Assembly: GCA_027450185.1 (NCBI GenBank)
Contig: DAIDKF010000011.1
Coordinates: forward strand, 1-64,000
Direction: 5' to 3'
DNA from: Granulicella sp.
Lineage (GTDB): Bacteria > Acidobacteriota > Terriglobia > Terriglobales > Acidobacteriaceae
Length of the DNA: 64,000 bases
The notes below the pieces were generated by a model, which was not told where the DNA came from, made no database searches, and worked only from the letters and a program-made list of their open reading frames with translations. Both the position numbers and the translations under genes were made by a program. Shown piece after piece: positions 54,907 to 63,272 of this stretch (within the stretch, counting starts at the first letter, position 1; every line of letters begins with the position of its first letter).

Positions 54907-55605
54907 ATGTCGATCGCATCAAATCTCGCCCGCATCCATGATGAAATCATCAACGCCGCGGTCCGCGCCCACCGCGACCCCGGCACCGTCGCCCTCATGG
55001 CCGTCAGCAAAATGAACCCTCCCGAGGCCATCCTTGAAGCCTACGCCGCCGGTCAGCGCCTCTTCGGCGAAAACCGCGTCCAGGAGTGGCAGACAAAGCG
55101 CCCCTCCCTCGCCGATCTCCTCCCCGCCGTTGACGTCCATCTCATCGGCCCCCTCCAGAACAACAAAACCTCCAAAGCCGCCGAGATCTTCAACGCCATC
55201 GACACGCTCGACTCCCTGAAAACCGCCGAGCGCCTCAACGCCGCCGCCCAATCTCTCAACAAAACCCTCCGCGTCCTCATCGAGGTCAAGCTCTCACCCG
55301 AGGACACCAAGCACGGCATCACCCCCACCGAACTCCCCTCCCTTCTCGCCGCCCTCCTGCCGCTCCACCACCTCCAGGTTCGTGGCCTCATGACCGTCCC
55401 CCCCTTCGACGAAGACCCCGAAACAGCGCGTCCCTACTTCCAGCATCTCCGCCGCCTCCGCGACGAAAACCTTCCCCTCCACCCCACTCTCACTCAGCTC
55501 TCCATGGGCATGTCCAACGACTTCGCCGTAGCCATCCAGGAGGGTGCCACCACCATCCGCATCGGCACCGCCATCTTCGGCAAACGCGCCTATCTCAACC
55601 CATAG
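54907..55605 (+). CDS. yggS: YggS-family PLP homeostasis protein
   Basis: 232 residues, alanine-racemase-like N-terminal TIM barrel without the second domain. The PLP lysine lies in LMAVSKMNPPEAI, followed by GENRVQEWQTK, VHLIGPLQNNK, GLMTVPPF and LSMGMSNDFAVAI with the terminal IRIGTAIFG. It buffers pyridoxal phosphate and affects amino-acid and one-carbon metabolism. The following yggU is a common neighbour. Confidence 0.94.
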   Translation: MSIASNLARIHDEIINAAVRAHRDPGTVALMAVSKMNPPEAILEAYAAGQRLFGENRVQEWQTKRPSLADLLPAVDVHLIGPLQNNKTSKAAEIFNAIDTLDSLKTAERLNAAAQSLNKTLRVLIEVKLSPEDTKHGITPTELPSLLAALLPLHHLQVRGLMTVPPFDEDPETARPYFQHLRRLRDENLPLHPTLTQLSMGMSNDFAVAIQEGATTIRIGTAIFGKRAYLNP

Positions 55606-55631
55606 CCCGAAGCACCAGCCGCCTCCACCCC

Positions 55632-55943
55632 ATGAGCCTCACCCTTCGCGACACCCCCACCGGCTGCACCCTCACCGTCCGCGTTCACCCCGGCGCGCGC
55701 CGCAACGCCATCACCGGCATCCATGACGGAGCACTCAAGATCGCCCTCACCACCCCTCCCACCGACGGCCGCGCCAACGCCGCCCTCATCGCCTTCCTCG
55801 CCGAACGCCTCCAACTCCCGCGCGCCCGCATCACCCTCCTCACCGGCGCCACCAGCCGCTCCAAGACCCTCCGACTCGAAGGCCTCACCGCCCAGACCCT
55901 CACCGCCGCTCTCGCCCCAGACCTCGCCCCAGACCTCGCCTAG
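55632..55943 (+). CDS. yggU: YggU/DUF167-family protein
   Basis: 103 residues. TVRVHPGARRNAITGIHDGA, PPTDGRANAALIAFLAERL and LLTGATSRSKTLRL are the family's three blocks. Function unknown. 26 bases after yggS. The C-terminal APDLAPDLA comes from a short GACCTCGCCCCA duplication. It converges tail-to-tail with the next minus-strand gene (4-base overlap). Confidence 0.9.
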   Translation: MSLTLRDTPTGCTLTVRVHPGARRNAITGIHDGALKIALTTPPTDGRANAALIAFLAERLQLPRARITLLTGATSRSKTLRLEGLTAQTLTAALAPDLAPDLA

Positions 55944-56149
55944 CTCTTTCCCCGCGGCCATACCATCGCAATCCCCGCAATCAGCGTCGCCGCTCCGCCC
56001 GCAAACAGCCCTGCCATCTCCCCCGCCAGCCGCACCTCCGGCTGCATCGCTCCCTTGCTTGCCGCATGGTCCATCACCGCACGTGCGGTCAACCATCCCA
56101 CCCCTGCAAACACCGCCGCCAACACCAGCGCCCGCATCGCCACGCGCAT
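55940..56149 (-). CDS. Small two-helix membrane protein
   Basis: 69 residues from MRVAMRALV. An excellent ribosome site (AAGGAG, five bases before ATG) favours this over the 41-codon longer track start. Two hydrophobic stretches, LVLAAVFAGVGWLTARAV and MAGLFAGGAATLIAGIAM. No family recognised. It lies upstream of no obvious partner. Confidence 0.65.
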   Translation of the reverse strand: MRVAMRALVLAAVFAGVGWLTARAVMDHAASKGAMQPEVRLAGEMAGLFAGGAATLIAGIAMVWPRGKS

Positions 56150-56297
56150 CGCTACTCCTTCACCCTCGCCGTCCGCACAGCGGCTTCGTTCAAGCCAGAT
56201 TCCCAGAACCGGCCCTCCCGAAATCCTGATGGGGTGAGCTAAATCTCCCGGCCCCCATCCCCAGTCGTCCACTCCCTGCTTTCAGCTTGCAAAAGAT

Positions 56298-57170
56298 CTA
56301 CCCCGCACTCAGCGCCCTGAGCGTCATCACATTCCGCATCTCATCCCCCGGCTCGTCCACAGGAGTCTCCGCGATAAACGTCGCATGCTCAAACCGGGCA
56401 TCGTGCAGCAGCCGTTTAAATGCGGCCGCCCCAATCGTCCCCTCGCCAATATGCTCATGCCGGTCCAGCTTCGACCCCATCGCAGCCTTGGCGTCATTGC
56501 AGTGCCACACCTTCACCGCCTCAAACCCCACCGTCGCGCCAATCTGCCGCATCGTCGCTTCATATCCCTCGGTCGTCACAAGGTCATACCCCGCCACATG
56601 CGTATGGCACGTGTCCAGGCAAACCCCCACCGGCGCGCAAGCCTGCAGCGTCGCCACCAGCTCCGCCACCTGATCAAAGCTCCCGCCCAGCGAGAACTCC
56701 GCGCCCGCCGTATTCTCGATCAAAATCCTGAAGTTGTGGTCCTGCCACTTCAGCCCTCCGCCCAGCGTGTCTATCGCCCGCTCAATCCCCTGCGCCGCGA
56801 GCCTTAACCCCTCCTCGCGCGTCAAACCCTTCCAGCTCCCCGGATGCAGCACCAGGAACTCCGCGCCCAGCGCCAGCGCCCGCTCCACCTCGCCGCGAAA
56901 CGCCGCCACCGAATTCTCCCGCACGCTCTCCGTCTGCGAGCACAGATTGATCAGATAGCTCGCATGAACCGCCACCGGATTCACATCCAGCCGCGCCCGG
57001 GCCTCCCGCATCTTCGCCGCATCCTCGGCCTTCACCGCCGACGCCTTCCACTGCCGCGGGCTCGCGCTGAAGATCTGGAACGTATTCGCACCCGCATCCG
57101 CCGCCCGTTGCACCGCCGTAAAGCATCCCCCACTCGTCCCCACATGCACACCAATTCGCTTCTTCGCCAT
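56298..57170 (-). CDS. nfo: Endonuclease IV (AP endonuclease)
   Basis: 290 residues. A TIM-barrel three-zinc enzyme of base-excision repair that cuts 5' to abasic sites. Zinc-ligand blocks are FLVLHPGSWKG, ILIENTAGAEF, VCLDTCHTHVAGYD and HCNDAKAAMGSKLDRHEHIGEG (as separate pieces). The start MAKKRIGVHVGTSGG is the canonical N-terminus and the 39-codon extension is rejected. Confidence 0.95.
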   Translation of the reverse strand: MAKKRIGVHVGTSGGCFTAVQRAADAGANTFQIFSASPRQWKASAVKAEDAAKMREARARLDVNPVAVHASYLINLCSQTESVRENSVAAFRGEVERALALGAEFLVLHPGSWKGLTREEGLRLAAQGIERAIDTLGGGLKWQDHNFRILIENTAGAEFSLGGSFDQVAELVATLQACAPVGVCLDTCHTHVAGYDLVTTEGYEATMRQIGATVGFEAVKVWHCNDAKAAMGSKLDRHEHIGEGTIGAAAFKRLLHDARFEHATFIAETPVDEPGDEMRNVMTLRALSAG

Positions 57171-57233
57171 AGTTTCAAGACTAACCCAGCTTGCCCAAGA
57201 CGATCTCCCCAACATCGCGCTATCATCGCTGCT

Positions 57234-57674
57234 ATGGCCAAACCACAGTCCTACGAAAATCACACTCGTCTCGACCCGGCGTTTCACTTTTTCGTTCTAC
57301 CGCTGCTGCTGCTGAACATCCTCTTCGCAATCTACGCGACCATCCATGCATGGCCTGAATTCCAGCACACTCACCTCTGGTGGATCGTCATGTCCGTCGT
57401 GCTCTTCGTTCTTGCCGGAATGGTCCGCATGTACGCCCTGAAAAATCAGGACCGCATCATCCGCCTCGAAGAGCAGCTCCGCCTCGCCGACCTTCTCCCT
57501 GAATCCCAACTCGGCCTCATCGACGCCCTCACCATCGATCAGTACGTCGGCCTCCGCTTCGCCTCCGACGCCGAAGTTTCCGCCCTGGCCCAGCGCGCCG
57601 TCGCCGAAAAATTAAATCGCAAGCAGATCAAGCAAGCCATCACCCACTGGCGCCCCGACCACCACCGCATTTAA
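57234..57674 (+). CDS. DUF6526-like two-helix membrane protein
   Basis: 146 residues. MAKPQSYENHTRLDPAFHFF, two helices (LPLLLLNILFAIYATIHAW; WIVMSVVLFVLAGMVRMYAL), then a cytoplasmic helical domain with KNQDRIIRLEEQLRLADLL and KLNRKQIKQAITHWRPDHHRI. The pattern matches the small DUF6526 family of unknown function. It is divergent from nfo and convergent with the flavoprotein, with a hairpin between. The track ORF starts 130 codons too early. Confidence 0.8.
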   Translation: MAKPQSYENHTRLDPAFHFFVLPLLLLNILFAIYATIHAWPEFQHTHLWWIVMSVVLFVLAGMVRMYALKNQDRIIRLEEQLRLADLLPESQLGLIDALTIDQYVGLRFASDAEVSALAQRAVAEKLNRKQIKQAITHWRPDHHRI

Positions 57675-57709
57675 CCCATCCCCCCAAAAAATCCAGCGCC
57701 GCCCAACAG

Positions 57710-57733
57710 CAAAGGCCGCCCAACCGGACGGCC
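57710..57733. terminator. Hairpin between convergent genes
   Basis: AAGGCCG ... CGGCCTT with an inner CC/GG pair, followed on the plus strand by a T-rich stretch. It sits between stops at 57674 and 57766 of convergent genes. Confidence 0.6.
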
Positions 57734-57765
57734 TTCACTGCTTCCTGTTTTATATCTCCCGTTTC

Positions 57766-58959
57766 CTAGTAAACATCCCGCTGATAGCGCTTCTGCGCCT
57801 TCATCGTCTTCAGATACGCGGCCGCCTCTTCCGGCGTGCCCTTGATCCCCTTGGCGATCGACTCCAGCAGCACCTGCTCCACGTCCTTAGCCATCCGGCT
57901 CGCGTCGCCGCACACATAGAAGTGAGCGCCCCGCTCCAGCCACGCGAACAGCTCGTCGCTCGCCTCACGCAGACGGTCCTGCACATAGATCTTGTTCGCC
58001 TGGTCGCGCGAGAACGCCGTCTGCAGTTTGGTCAGGAAGCCGCTCTTCTGCATCCCCTCAAACTGGTCCTTGTACAGGTAGTCGGAGGCGGCGCGCTGGT
58101 CGCCAAACACCAGCCAGTTATCGCCCTTCGCACCGCGCACCTGGCGTTCCTCCAGAAACGCGCGGAACGGCGCAATGCCCGTCCCCGGCCCGATCATGAT
58201 AATCGGCGTATTCGGATCTTCCGGCAGCCGGAAGTTGTCATTCTCGTCCAGGAACACCTGCAGCTTGTCTCCCACCTTCGCGCGCTCGCCCAGCATGCCC
58301 GAGCACACGCCCTGCCGCTTCCGCCCATGTGCATCGTACAGCACCACGCGCACCGTCAGGTGCACCTGACCCGGATGCGCTGCCTGGCTCGACGCAATCG
58401 AGTACATGCGCGGCATCAGGCGCTGCAGAATCCCGAACAGTTCCTGCGGGTCCTTCACCACCCCGGGGAAGTCCGTCACCAGATCCACAAACTCCCGGCC
58501 CCAGACATACTCTTCCGCCGCTGCCTTGTTCTCTGTTCCCAGCAACGCCTTCAGGCCCGCCGGAACGTTCTCGCCCGCCAGCTTCGCATACTGGTTCACC
58601 GCGCCACGCGCCAGCTTTCCAATGCCCAGCTTCGTGGTCAGCGCCTCGCGCACCGTGATCTCGGCCTTGCTGTGATCGATCACCTTCTCCGAGCCGTCGA
58701 AGCCCAGCGCCTTCAGCACCTCGTCCACGGCCTCTTTGCGATAGCTCGGAATCACGCCCAGCGCATCGCCCGGAATATAGCGCATGCCCTCAGCGAGCTC
58801 CATCTCTACATGGATGGTCTCCTTCTCCGACTGGGGACCAGTGAGAAGCTCATTGACCAATACCGTGGCCGAGTACGGATTGCTTTTGCTGTAAATGCTG
58901 GCTTCATCCGCGCCAGTGGCGACGGTCTCCGCAGTAGGGGCTAGTGTCGTTTCACTCAT
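57766..58959 (-). CDS. Sulfite-reductase-type flavoprotein reductase without flavodoxin domain
   Basis: 397 residues. FAD domain with RMYSIASSQ, GVCSGMLGER; NADPH domain with GPGTGIAPFRAFLEER, FGDQRAASDYLY, and C-terminal YVQDRLRE, CGDASRMAKDVEQVL, KRYQRDVY. This is the CysJ/NADPH-P450-reductase-like half. The N-terminal flavodoxin of CysJ is missing. It probably receives NADPH electrons and passes them to a separate carrier or hemoprotein. TTTGGAG before ATG is a good ribosome site. No cysI gene is adjacent. Confidence 0.88.
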   Translation of the reverse strand: MSETTLAPTAETVATGADEASIYSKSNPYSATVLVNELLTGPQSEKETIHVEMELAEGMRYIPGDALGVIPSYRKEAVDEVLKALGFDGSEKVIDHSKAEITVREALTTKLGIGKLARGAVNQYAKLAGENVPAGLKALLGTENKAAAEEYVWGREFVDLVTDFPGVVKDPQELFGILQRLMPRMYSIASSQAAHPGQVHLTVRVVLYDAHGRKRQGVCSGMLGERAKVGDKLQVFLDENDNFRLPEDPNTPIIMIGPGTGIAPFRAFLEERQVRGAKGDNWLVFGDQRAASDYLYKDQFEGMQKSGFLTKLQTAFSRDQANKIYVQDRLREASDELFAWLERGAHFYVCGDASRMAKDVEQVLLESIAKGIKGTPEEAAAYLKTMKAQKRYQRDVY

Positions 58960-59065
58960 ATAACTCCAAATTATATTGATTTACCCGGTTGTTAATTGTG
59001 ATGGATGCCACAAGGCGCGATAAACGAACTACACCCGGACAGCGGACACTCCATCGCCATTCCAT

Positions 59066-59419
59066 CTACATCGCTGGCGGATGATGCACGTCCACCACCG
59101 CATGCGTCTTCGCAGCGCTGCCCTTCTTCGCTCCGTTCGCCTCACCCGGATTCACCAGATCCCGCAGTTCTTTGCTCGGCTTGAAGTACGGCACCCGCTT
59201 CGCCGGAACCGCCACCGACTCACCCGTCTTCGGGTTCCGCCCCGTCCGTGGCTTGCGTTGCCGCGACCGAAAGCTCCCAAACCCACGCACCTCCACCTTG
59301 TCGTTGCCCTTCAGTGCATCGATGATGGAGTCGAACAGCGTCTCGACGATCACTTCACCATCGCGGCGCGTGAGGTCTCCGAGGGCAGTCACTTGATCGA
59401 CCAGGTCAGCTTTCGTCAT
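59066..59419 (-). CDS. HU/IHF-family DNA-binding protein
   Basis: 117 residues. MTKADLVDQVTALGDLTRRD, EVRGFGSFRSRQRKPRTGR and NPKTGESVAVPAKRVPYFKPSKELRD cover the whole fold, including the DNA-intercalating arm. A C-terminal Ala/Lys tail of about 25 residues exceeds the usual ~95-residue protein. The start is supported by a perfect AGGAGG seven bases before. HU and IHF-beta are not separable here. It shapes the nucleoid. Confidence 0.92.
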   Translation of the reverse strand: MTKADLVDQVTALGDLTRRDGEVIVETLFDSIIDALKGNDKVEVRGFGSFRSRQRKPRTGRNPKTGESVAVPAKRVPYFKPSKELRDLVNPGEANGAKKGSAAKTHAVVDVHHPPAM

Positions 59420-59638
59420 GAAACCTCCTGCATGCAGTGTAAGTTGTGCGTGCTCAACATCTCTAATCTCTGACGGGTTTCGCCACGGGTAGGTTGCTGC
59501 TACCCTCGATTACTTGCGGCAAAACGCGCAAAGCCTCTGTTTCGTGCAGTATAGCTTCGTCCATCATAGCACCATGTCGCACCCCGACAGGTCTTCCCCT
59601 CCCCTGAAACCACCCCGGTCCACCCTCCTGCCGCCGCC

Positions 59639-60709
59639 CTACTTCCAGAGAAAATAAAACCCTGGCGAGCGGTCCAGCATCTGCGATGGATTCGCAAACA
59701 GCCCATCCGCGTCATCATTCAGCATCCCCAGCAGCCCGCGCCTGGCCTTCGACGGCCGCACTACATGCGGCTCCCCCTTGATCCCCACCGACCGCGCCGT
59801 ATCGATCAGTGCCTCCCGATACCCTCCCTGCGCATCGATCAGCCCCAGCGGCAGCGCCTGTTCCCCCGTCCACACCTGCCCCGTCGCCAGCGGCGTAATC
59901 TTCGCGTCGGTCGCGTGCCGTCCCACCGCCACATCATGCACAAACTGTCCATACATGTTGTCCACCAGCGACTGAAAGTACGCCTCTTCCTTCGGCGTCA
60001 TCTGCCGCGTCGGATCGCCCGCGTCCTTGTACTCCCCATGCGAGATCGTCACATGCTGCATCTTCGCCCAGCGCAGCAGGTCTCCATAGTTGGTCCACTC
60101 CATAATCACGCCAATCGACCCCACCACCGACGCCGGATTCGCATAAATCCTGTCGCACGCCGAAGCAATGTAGTACGCACCCGAAGCCCCCACCGACTCC
60201 ACCGACGCCACCACCTTCTTGTGCTGCTTCTCCCGTACCCGCATCACCTCGTGGTAGATCTCCTGCGACGCTGCCGCTCCTCCGCCCGGCGAGTCGATAT
60301 GCAGCAGGATCGCCTTCACCCCATCATCCTTCCCATACTTCTCCAACTGCTTATCGACCGCATCCGCGTCCACAATCACGCCCGATACATCGATCACCGC
60401 AATCGAGTTCCCACTGAAGTCCAGGCCGTCCACATTCGCATCCGACCCCAGGCTCTTCACCATCGATGCCACAATCCAACTCATCGCAATCGCGACCACG
60501 CCCACAATCGCCACCGTAATCGCCGCCCAGAACCATCCGGAACGCCGTGCCGGCGGTGGATACGCCGCTCCATACCCCGGCCCATAAGGCACTCGAAACC
60601 CCGGCTGCGGCGCAGCATACGGCGTCCGGTACTCTCCCTGGCGCGGGCTCTGGCGAGCATCCTGGCCTGGATCATGCGGCGGTGGTTGAGGAGGGATGGC
60701 GTCCGGCAT
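59639..60709 (-). CDS. sppA: Signal peptide peptidase SppA (36K type)
   Basis: 356 residues. A Pro/Tyr-rich N-terminal tail (about 55) precedes a membrane helix (FWAAITVAIVGVVAIAMSWIV), then the Clp-like fold: LLHIDSPGGGAAASQEIY, KVVASVESVGASGAYYIAS (catalytic Ser in GASG), and PIGLIDAQGG-like LPLGLIDAQGG. The Lys partner in KQHKK is plausible. It digests leftover signal peptides at the membrane. The short (~330-residue) form, not the duplicated 67K form. Confidence 0.92.
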   Translation of the reverse strand: MPDAIPPQPPPHDPGQDARQSPRQGEYRTPYAAPQPGFRVPYGPGYGAAYPPPARRSGWFWAAITVAIVGVVAIAMSWIVASMVKSLGSDANVDGLDFSGNSIAVIDVSGVIVDADAVDKQLEKYGKDDGVKAILLHIDSPGGGAAASQEIYHEVMRVREKQHKKVVASVESVGASGAYYIASACDRIYANPASVVGSIGVIMEWTNYGDLLRWAKMQHVTISHGEYKDAGDPTRQMTPKEEAYFQSLVDNMYGQFVHDVAVGRHATDAKITPLATGQVWTGEQALPLGLIDAQGGYREALIDTARSVGIKGEPHVVRPSKARRGLLGMLNDDADGLFANPSQMLDRSPGFYFLWK

Positions 60710-60923
60710 GGCCTGAGTCTACCAGCTATCCTGCCCTCCGTCCCACCCAAATCTCCGCTCCCCAAAAGCAATTTCCATTCATTCCCATCTGTACCGCGCC
60801 CTGTAAGTATCGTACGATTGAGAACAGTTTGCGCTGTCCCCATGACCCTCACACCGCAGGGGCAGCACCACCTTAATACCTGTGGCGACGTTGCCATCCC
60901 GCACCACCGGCCGAGGCCCCAGC

Positions 60924-61769
60924 ATGGAAACCGCCCTCAACGAAAGGTCGCCCGACAACCCCATGTCTCGTCCCCGCCTCAGCATCGTCATTCCGGCCTA
61001 TAACGAGAGCGCCCGCATCGAAGCCGCACTCTCCAGCGTCCTCGGCTGTGTCGCATCGCGCCACTGGGACGCCGAGATTCTGGTCGTCGACGACGGTTCC
61101 ACAGACAACACCTCCGCCATCATCCACCGCTGGATGGCCACCCATCCCAACCTCCATCTCATCCAGAATCCAGGCAATCGCGGCAAAGGCTACTCCGTCC
61201 GCAACGGTCTCCTCCAGGCCGCCGGGGAGATCGTCCTCTTCTCCGACGCCGATCTCTCCGCGCCCATCGAGGAAGCCGAGCGCCTCATCGACGCCCTCCA
61301 CGCCGGCGCCGACGTCGCCATCGGGTCCCGCTGGCTCGACAAGCAGAAGCAGACCATCCATCAGCCTCTCTACCGCCGCTTCTTTGGCCGCTGTTTCAAC
61401 TGGGTTACGCGCAAGATCATGGGCCTGCCCTTCAAGGACACGCAGTGCGGCTTCAAGGCCTTCAAGCGCGACGCCGCCCAGACCATCTTCCGCCTCCAGA
61501 CCATCGAGCGCTGGGGCTTCGACCCCGAGATTCTCTTCATCGCCCGCAAGCTCAAATACTCCATCGTTGAAGTCCCCGTCACCTGGGGCCACGACGAGCG
61601 CAGCCGCATCTCCTACCTCAAAGACGGCCTCAAGATGCTCGAAGAGATGGGACAGATCCGCGCCAACAGCCTCCGCGGACGCTACGACGAAGCCATCGCC
61701 GCCATGAAGGACACCACCAAGATGGTCACCCCGCCCGTAGAACGCAACACCCGCTCCGCAACCCCCTAG
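60924..61769 (+). CDS. Dolichyl-phosphate-glucose/mannose-type GT2
   Basis: About 281 residues. SIVIPAYNESARIEAALSS, VVDDGSTDNTSA, NRGKGYSVRNGLLQ, LFSDADLSAPIEEAERL and KDTQCGFKAFKRDA are the blocks of polyprenyl-phosphate glycosyltransferases. It likely makes a polyprenyl-phosphate sugar used by GT-C enzymes. The start at METALN is supported by GAGG eight bases before. MSRPRLS (13 codons on) and the track's GTG are alternatives. No C-terminal helices are present. Confidence 0.85.
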   Translation: METALNERSPDNPMSRPRLSIVIPAYNESARIEAALSSVLGCVASRHWDAEILVVDDGSTDNTSAIIHRWMATHPNLHLIQNPGNRGKGYSVRNGLLQAAGEIVLFSDADLSAPIEEAERLIDALHAGADVAIGSRWLDKQKQTIHQPLYRRFFGRCFNWVTRKIMGLPFKDTQCGFKAFKRDAAQTIFRLQTIERWGFDPEILFIARKLKYSIVEVPVTWGHDERSRISYLKDGLKMLEEMGQIRANSLRGRYDEAIAAMKDTTKMVTPPVERNTRSATP

Positions 61770-61931
61770 AAGATCTCTCTATTCCGGTCTGTTTTGTGGG
61801 GGGCAGACCTCTGTCCCGCCGTGAGTTCTGCTTCGACCAAGCTGCTTGTGCGGCCGGGGAGATGCTGAGGGCACACTCCAAAACTTCGCTAATCGTACAA
61901 TGCGGCTGATCCCCCGCTCTACAATCTCTCC

Positions 61932-62573
61932 ATGTCACATCCCGGCCCCGCACTCACACCCGCCGACCAGCGCCATCATCATTGGGAGACCATCTACGCC
62001 GCCAAGCCCTCCACCCAGCACAGTTGGTACCAACCCACTCCTTCCGTCTCGCTCGCCCTCATCCAATCCGCCGCCCTCGACCCCGGCGCAAAGATCATCG
62101 ACATCGGCGGCGGAGCCTCCACCCTCCCCGACCATCTCCTCACCCAGGGCTACCGCAACCTCACCGTCCTCGACCTCGCCTCCGCCGCTCTCGACCAATC
62201 CCGCCAGCGCCTCGGCCTCGCCGCTTCCACCATCGACTGGATCGCTGCCGACATCCTCGCCTGGCAGCCGCCCACGCGTTACGCCCTCTGGCACGACCGC
62301 GCCGTCTTCCACTTCCTCACCGACCCCGCCGCGCGCGCAGCCTACCTCGCCACGCTCACCCGCGCTCTCCTTCCCGGAGCCTCCGTCATCCTGGCCACCT
62401 TCGCCCTCGACGGCCCCGAAAAATGCAGCGGCCTCCCCGTCCGCCGCTACAGCCCCCAAACTCTCGCCGACGAACTGGGCTCCGCCTTCACCCTCCTCGA
62501 ATCCACCACCGAAGACCACCACACCCCCTCCGGAGGCCTCCAGCGCTTCGTCTACTGCCGCTTCGGGCACTAG
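61932..62573 (+). CDS. SAM-dependent class I methyltransferase
   Basis: 213 residues. Motif I IIDIGGGASTLPDHLL binds SAM, followed by LTVLDLASAALDQSR, WIAADILAW and WHDRAVFHFL. The N-terminus HHHWETIYAAKPSTQHSWYQ resembles thiopurine/tellurite-type small-molecule methyltransferases. Substrate unknown. Codon use strongly C-ending. Confidence 0.88.
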   Translation: MSHPGPALTPADQRHHHWETIYAAKPSTQHSWYQPTPSVSLALIQSAALDPGAKIIDIGGGASTLPDHLLTQGYRNLTVLDLASAALDQSRQRLGLAASTIDWIAADILAWQPPTRYALWHDRAVFHFLTDPAARAAYLATLTRALLPGASVILATFALDGPEKCSGLPVRRYSPQTLADELGSAFTLLESTTEDHHTPSGGLQRFVYCRFGH

Positions 62574-62954
62574 CACCTCCGCCCAGCGATTCTCCCTCCG
62601 CTTCCACACGATGGCCTCATCGTTTGTCGAACAGCGCAGTCAAACCGCCGCATCACCCTCACCGCAAGACTTCTACTCCGCGAAGCTGGCTTACCCTCGA
62701 CGCGCCGCCCCAGAACTGCAAAACCTGTCAACCCCCTTTACCCCTTACAAATCGTCAAAACCCCTATAAACACTGGCGATATATATCTTCAAAACCTGGC
62801 ATAGTTACCCCCTGCAACCAGCTACAATTTAAATAAGTCATTCCTTCTACAAGCGTCTCCAGCCATGCAGCGCGCCCACAAGCGTCTTAAATGACTTGAC
62901 ATATCCCTGCCGGAGGGCGTCAGCCCGCACCGCAGCCGCAAGTTCAATGAATGC

Positions 62955-63069
62955 AATAATTTACCTGTAACCATCGCTATATCAGCAGGTTACAGGCACA
63001 ACTTCGCTAACCCGCATGCTTTGAATAATTTGCCGCAACCTGCCTGAATAGAATAATTTACAGGCACAA
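62955..63069. repeat. Repeat cluster with hairpin
   Basis: AATAATTT occurs three times (62955, 63024, 63052). TTACAGGCACAA occurs twice (62990-63001 and 63058-63069). CCTGTAACC (62964-62972) pairs perfectly with GGTTACAGG (62988-62996) across a 15-base loop. Together they suggest a decayed repetitive element or regulatory patch upstream of the proline dehydrogenase. Confidence 0.65.
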
Positions 63070-63110
63070 AAGCTGCTAAATGTCACATTCCATTAGTTCA
63101 GCCAAAAAGA

Positions 63111-63128
63111 GGGGGGGGAGGGGGGGGG
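63111..63128. repeat. G8-A-G9 homopolymeric tract
   Basis: Eight G, one A, nine G immediately precede GTACCCC. Such tracts are slippery and quadruplex-prone. It lies about 145 bases upstream of the proline dehydrogenase start. Confidence 0.8.
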
Positions 63129-63272
63129 TACCCCGAAATCCCGCTGCGACACCCACTCGAAGGCGCTCTTCATCCAGAACGGGTCCGTGCGAGTACCGGC
63201 TAGAGCCCCTTCAAACCCGCACCGTCAGGTGCGAGAATAGGACTCGTTTCTCCCTCTGCTTGAGGTCACATC

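Larger units (their letters stand above)
62574..63272. other. Long AT-rich intergenic region with repeated motifs
   Basis: About 700 bases, clearly AT-richer than the flanking genes. It contains short direct and inverted repeats (next entry), an 8-bp inverted pair AAGTCATT/AATGACTT near 62834-62895, and a G8-A-G9 tract. The ORF at 61982-62836 is a frame shadow. Nothing codes here. Confidence 0.5.

Noticed and set aside
59765-61003. 412-codon plus-strand ORF
   Set aside because: Antisense of sppA, rich in Arg/His/Pro, no family blocks.
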